Source: Saprospirales bacterium (GTDB lineage Bacteria > Bacteroidota > Bacteroidia > Chitinophagales > Saprospiraceae). From it: a DNA stretch of 64,000 nucleotides. Positions 63,001 to 64,000 of this stretch are shown piece by piece; positions within the stretch are counted from its first letter, which is position 1, and each line of letters starts with the position of its first letter. The stretch is from NCBI GenBank assembly GCA_016719895.1, contig JADJYG010000003.1, positions 310,001 through 374,000 of the forward strand. Direction: 5' to 3'. The translations under genes were made by a program, and so were the position numbers. Under the pieces are notes generated by a model. The model ran no database searches. It saw nothing but the letters and a program-made list of their open reading frames with translations, and was not told the DNA's origin.

Positions 63001-64000
63001 CTCAATCCAGGCGCCGATTCCATCCCGGAGATCATTGTGTTGCAAGGGGAGCCCGGCACCAACAACGACCTGAGCAGCGCTTTCCTGATTTTTCGCGGCG
63101 ACGGCGCCAACGCTGCCGCGCCGGATATTCTGGCGATCCCTGGCAGCGTGCTGAACCGGCCGGCGAATTTCCCTGTCGTCGGCGATGTGGACGGCGACGG
63201 CTCGCCGGAGCTGATCGTCGTGTGTGCCGATCGCTATATCCGCGTATTTGCGCACTACCAGGCCGGCGGCTCGCCGCCGATGGCCCTCTGGCTGAGCTCC
63301 GCCGATCCCGTGAGCGACCATGCACACCGGCCGTTTCTGGCCGATTTCGATCAGAACGGCAAACCGGAAGTTTATGTGGGCACGGAGGTTTTTCAATTCG
63401 ACTTTTCCAATGCTGCATTAAACCGGGTCAGCGGGCCCAACCAAACGCCTTCGGGCAAGCTGAATACAACGGTGACCACTAAATTCAGCTGCAACCCGGT
63501 GGCGGCCGATTTGCTAACGCCGGTCGATTGCGGCGGCGACCCGGATTGTGCTGGACTGGAAATCGCCGCTGGCCCTGTCATTTATTCCGTAGACCTCAAT
63601 CCACTGGACGGCGACCCGGTTGAAATAAAACCGCAACGCAATCTCAACGCTGTAACGGGCGGCGCTTATTCCGACGGTTATACCACGGTGGCGGATATCG
63701 ATCTGGACGGTATTCCCGACGTATTGGTAGCCGGCCGGCAAGGCAACCAACTCGGCGTGTATGCCTGGAATAAGACGGGGTTGCTGCGCTTTTTCAATTA
63801 CCCCGGTTTTACTACGCGGGGTGGCGGTATCGTAGCAGTGGCCAATGTTTGGAACGACAAGGCCAGCGGCGGCGCACAGGACTTTCCGGAACTCCTGGCT
63901 GCTGCCGAAAACCGCCTGGTTTGTTTCAACCTCAACCGGGCCAACCAAACCCCTGCAACGCCCTGGTGGTGGGAAGGGAGCACAGCCGATCTCTCGGGAA
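60076..64000 (+). CDS. large secreted M43 (pappalysin-like) zinc metalloprotease, 3' end outside window
   Basis: The frame is open to the last base; at least 1308 residues. Signal peptide (LLSVVLFLICSCALHAQ). Metalloprotease domain (about 60-320) with HExxHxxGxxH as HEMGHYLGLLH (His221, Glu222, His225, His231) and the Met-turn INYMDYA, typical of the M43B family; paired Cys surround it (GGCTNDNCNTDGDRVCDTPP). Then two PKD/Ig-like domains (about 335-490), a long beta-propeller-like region (about 500-885), a CDNGLDDDGDGYVDCFDTADC motif as in MopE-type calcium or copper sites (about 910), and FG-GAP-like repeats (GDVDGDGSPELIV, VADIDLDGIPDVLVAG) from about 950 onward. Likely to end in a T9SS domain, which lies outside. 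It secretes and digests proteins or acts on the surface (inference). Confidence 0.9.
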   Translation, partial: MRFLTLLSVVLFLICSCALHAQSFSCGMDILWQERLLRDTGFRKRLDAVEKQRSDALDAGLAQADGLAATYALPVVVHIVHQNGAENISDAQVLAGIQQINDAFANSGYYDKGDGVPTPFQFCLALRTPDGAPTTGINRVVSTLTMETMEYDDESLKDLSRWDPLKYINIWVVREIISAGSGPGVAGYAYLPGAHGDDIDGIVMEARWFGASPAKTGVLIHEMGHYLGLLHTFQGGCTNDNCNTDGDRVCDTPPDQSTAWQPCAAIQNSCTTDTNSGFVADQNDMTINYMDYATVDCYNAFTKGQSDRMEFFLNTARKSLLASDGCLNPCANPIAATFTASAGPVVPVGTTVDFINGSVNGDIYQWLLNGIPVASTAQFSNLMATLGAVVVTLNITNADSTCADSFSDTLTVICPLTAGFNISTTTPKAGETIALTATNSNAAQWEWTVNGIGIGSAATAAVQMPYPGIYSICLTESNDYCAQTRCQPVEIDDTSACKGSLFLSLPDSTGLEEIVKLPDGSWLAGGASHAGDSSLLFHLSPNWNINGSRIFDIIPGEKESIQTLEWVSGAYVVGFGASGYTTPSANRRFFIFKYHYPSRTLAWVRSYRSNAFQPWIEWSKLAELPADGNYLLASADEKNAYRGLRLIIDKNTGDILSAPYLKGQIALVSPYDMKRISDQIYVSGRYISSATDQGAHLVIYSGNGQVQSSRYYTNSFFQLYASSITHLDNALYILADGAGNNTYAVVLKTDLAGQVIWSKRINLPVNTSMVDGKMIIAVNDGVIIHINHPAVLHSFLYKFDTAGNLVWSKILNLPGNCYLNNIYADGNKIAGIGYVFGGKAFLFRIDPEKLIDGPCTYLEGTAATAFDISVTPTNGPVQLTDQGWTSLSVPVEEYPTALELSEICPPSPCPETCDNGLDDDGDGYVDCFDTADCPCQSEIPDCYTADTLGLGFSGRLAWKSDPLNVNAISTPIAANLNPGADSIPEIIVLQGEPGTNNDLSSAFLIFRGDGANAAAPDILAIPGSVLNRPANFPVVGDVDGDGSPELIVVCADRYIRVFAHYQAGGSPPMALWLSSADPVSDHAHRPFLADFDQNGKPEVYVGTEVFQFDFSNAALNRVSGPNQTPSGKLNTTVTTKFSCNPVAADLLTPVDCGGDPDCAGLEIAAGPVIYSVDLNPLDGDPVEIKPQRNLNAVTGGAYSDGYTTVADIDLDGIPDVLVAGRQGNQLGVYAWNKTGLLRFFNYPGFTTRGGGIVAVANVWNDKASGGAQDFPELLAAAENRLVCFNLNRANQTPATPWWWEGSTADLSG

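Overview
The window looks like chromosome of a GC-rich Bacteroidota, most plausibly of the Saprospirales type. Four lines of evidence support this: several secreted proteins end in type IX secretion (T9SS) sorting domains, both type A and the gliding-associated type B; there is a SusC/SusD pair; many genes are preceded by the Bacteroidota -7 element TAnnTTTG, twice with a TTG about 20 bases further upstream; and the acpP-fabF-rnc and yceD-rpmF neighbourhoods have a Bacteroidota flavour. The lineage is inference; no rRNA or tRNA gene was recognised.

Layout. 1-4.1 kb: the end of a Uma2-type nuclease gene, thrS, and a HigB/HigA toxin-antitoxin pair enclosed by a 318-bp direct repeat of the thrS 3' end, followed by a decapitated TPR-like gene fragment. 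4.1-13.9 kb: two paralogous secreted esterases, a Nudix hydrolase, the lytic transglycosylase MltA, a membrane protein, a large type-B T9SS protein, and an intergenic block with a 159-bp MITE, REP-like inverted repeats, a perfect 21-bp hairpin and a 32-base G run. 13.9-22.7 kb: the most unusual locus, five co-directional genes (small hypothetical, Cys-rich secreted protein, frameshifted T9SS protein, PKD/barrel-like envelope protein, TPR-CHAT caspase-like protein) divergent from an ECF sigma factor and a membrane TPR protein in the position of an anti-sigma factor.

22.8-30.1 kb: dipeptidyl peptidase IV, a Fur-family regulator, pyruvate kinase, then acpP-fabF-rnc. 30.1-41.1 kb: SWIM zinc-finger protein, DadA-like oxidoreductase, CotH-kinase surface protein, divergent panD and asnS, a lipoprotein, an RsbW-like ATPase, ybeY, a YwqG-family protein and a HAD hydrolase. 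41.2-46.9 kb: a 2-oxoacid dehydrogenase E2 overlapping a KtrB/KtrA potassium system, a Cys-rich lipoprotein and a polyprenyl synthase. 46.9-53.8 kb: a delta-60-repeat T9SS protein, a DEAD-box helicase, a choice-of-anchor-L T9SS protein, yceD-rpmF, ridA-trpS. 53.9-64 kb: susD and susC, a second identical MITE just upstream of the susC promoter, an acyltransferase-like membrane protein and the first 3.9 kb of a giant M43 metalloprotease gene that runs off the window.

How the parts fit together. Most of the window is housekeeping (translation, fatty-acid synthesis, glycolysis, potassium uptake) interleaved with envelope and secreted proteins of a polymer-degrading or surface-active bacterium. 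The items most worth following up are the sigma/anti-sigma/CHAT locus, the thrS-higBA duplication, and the two MITE copies, one of which supplies the start codon of an esterase.
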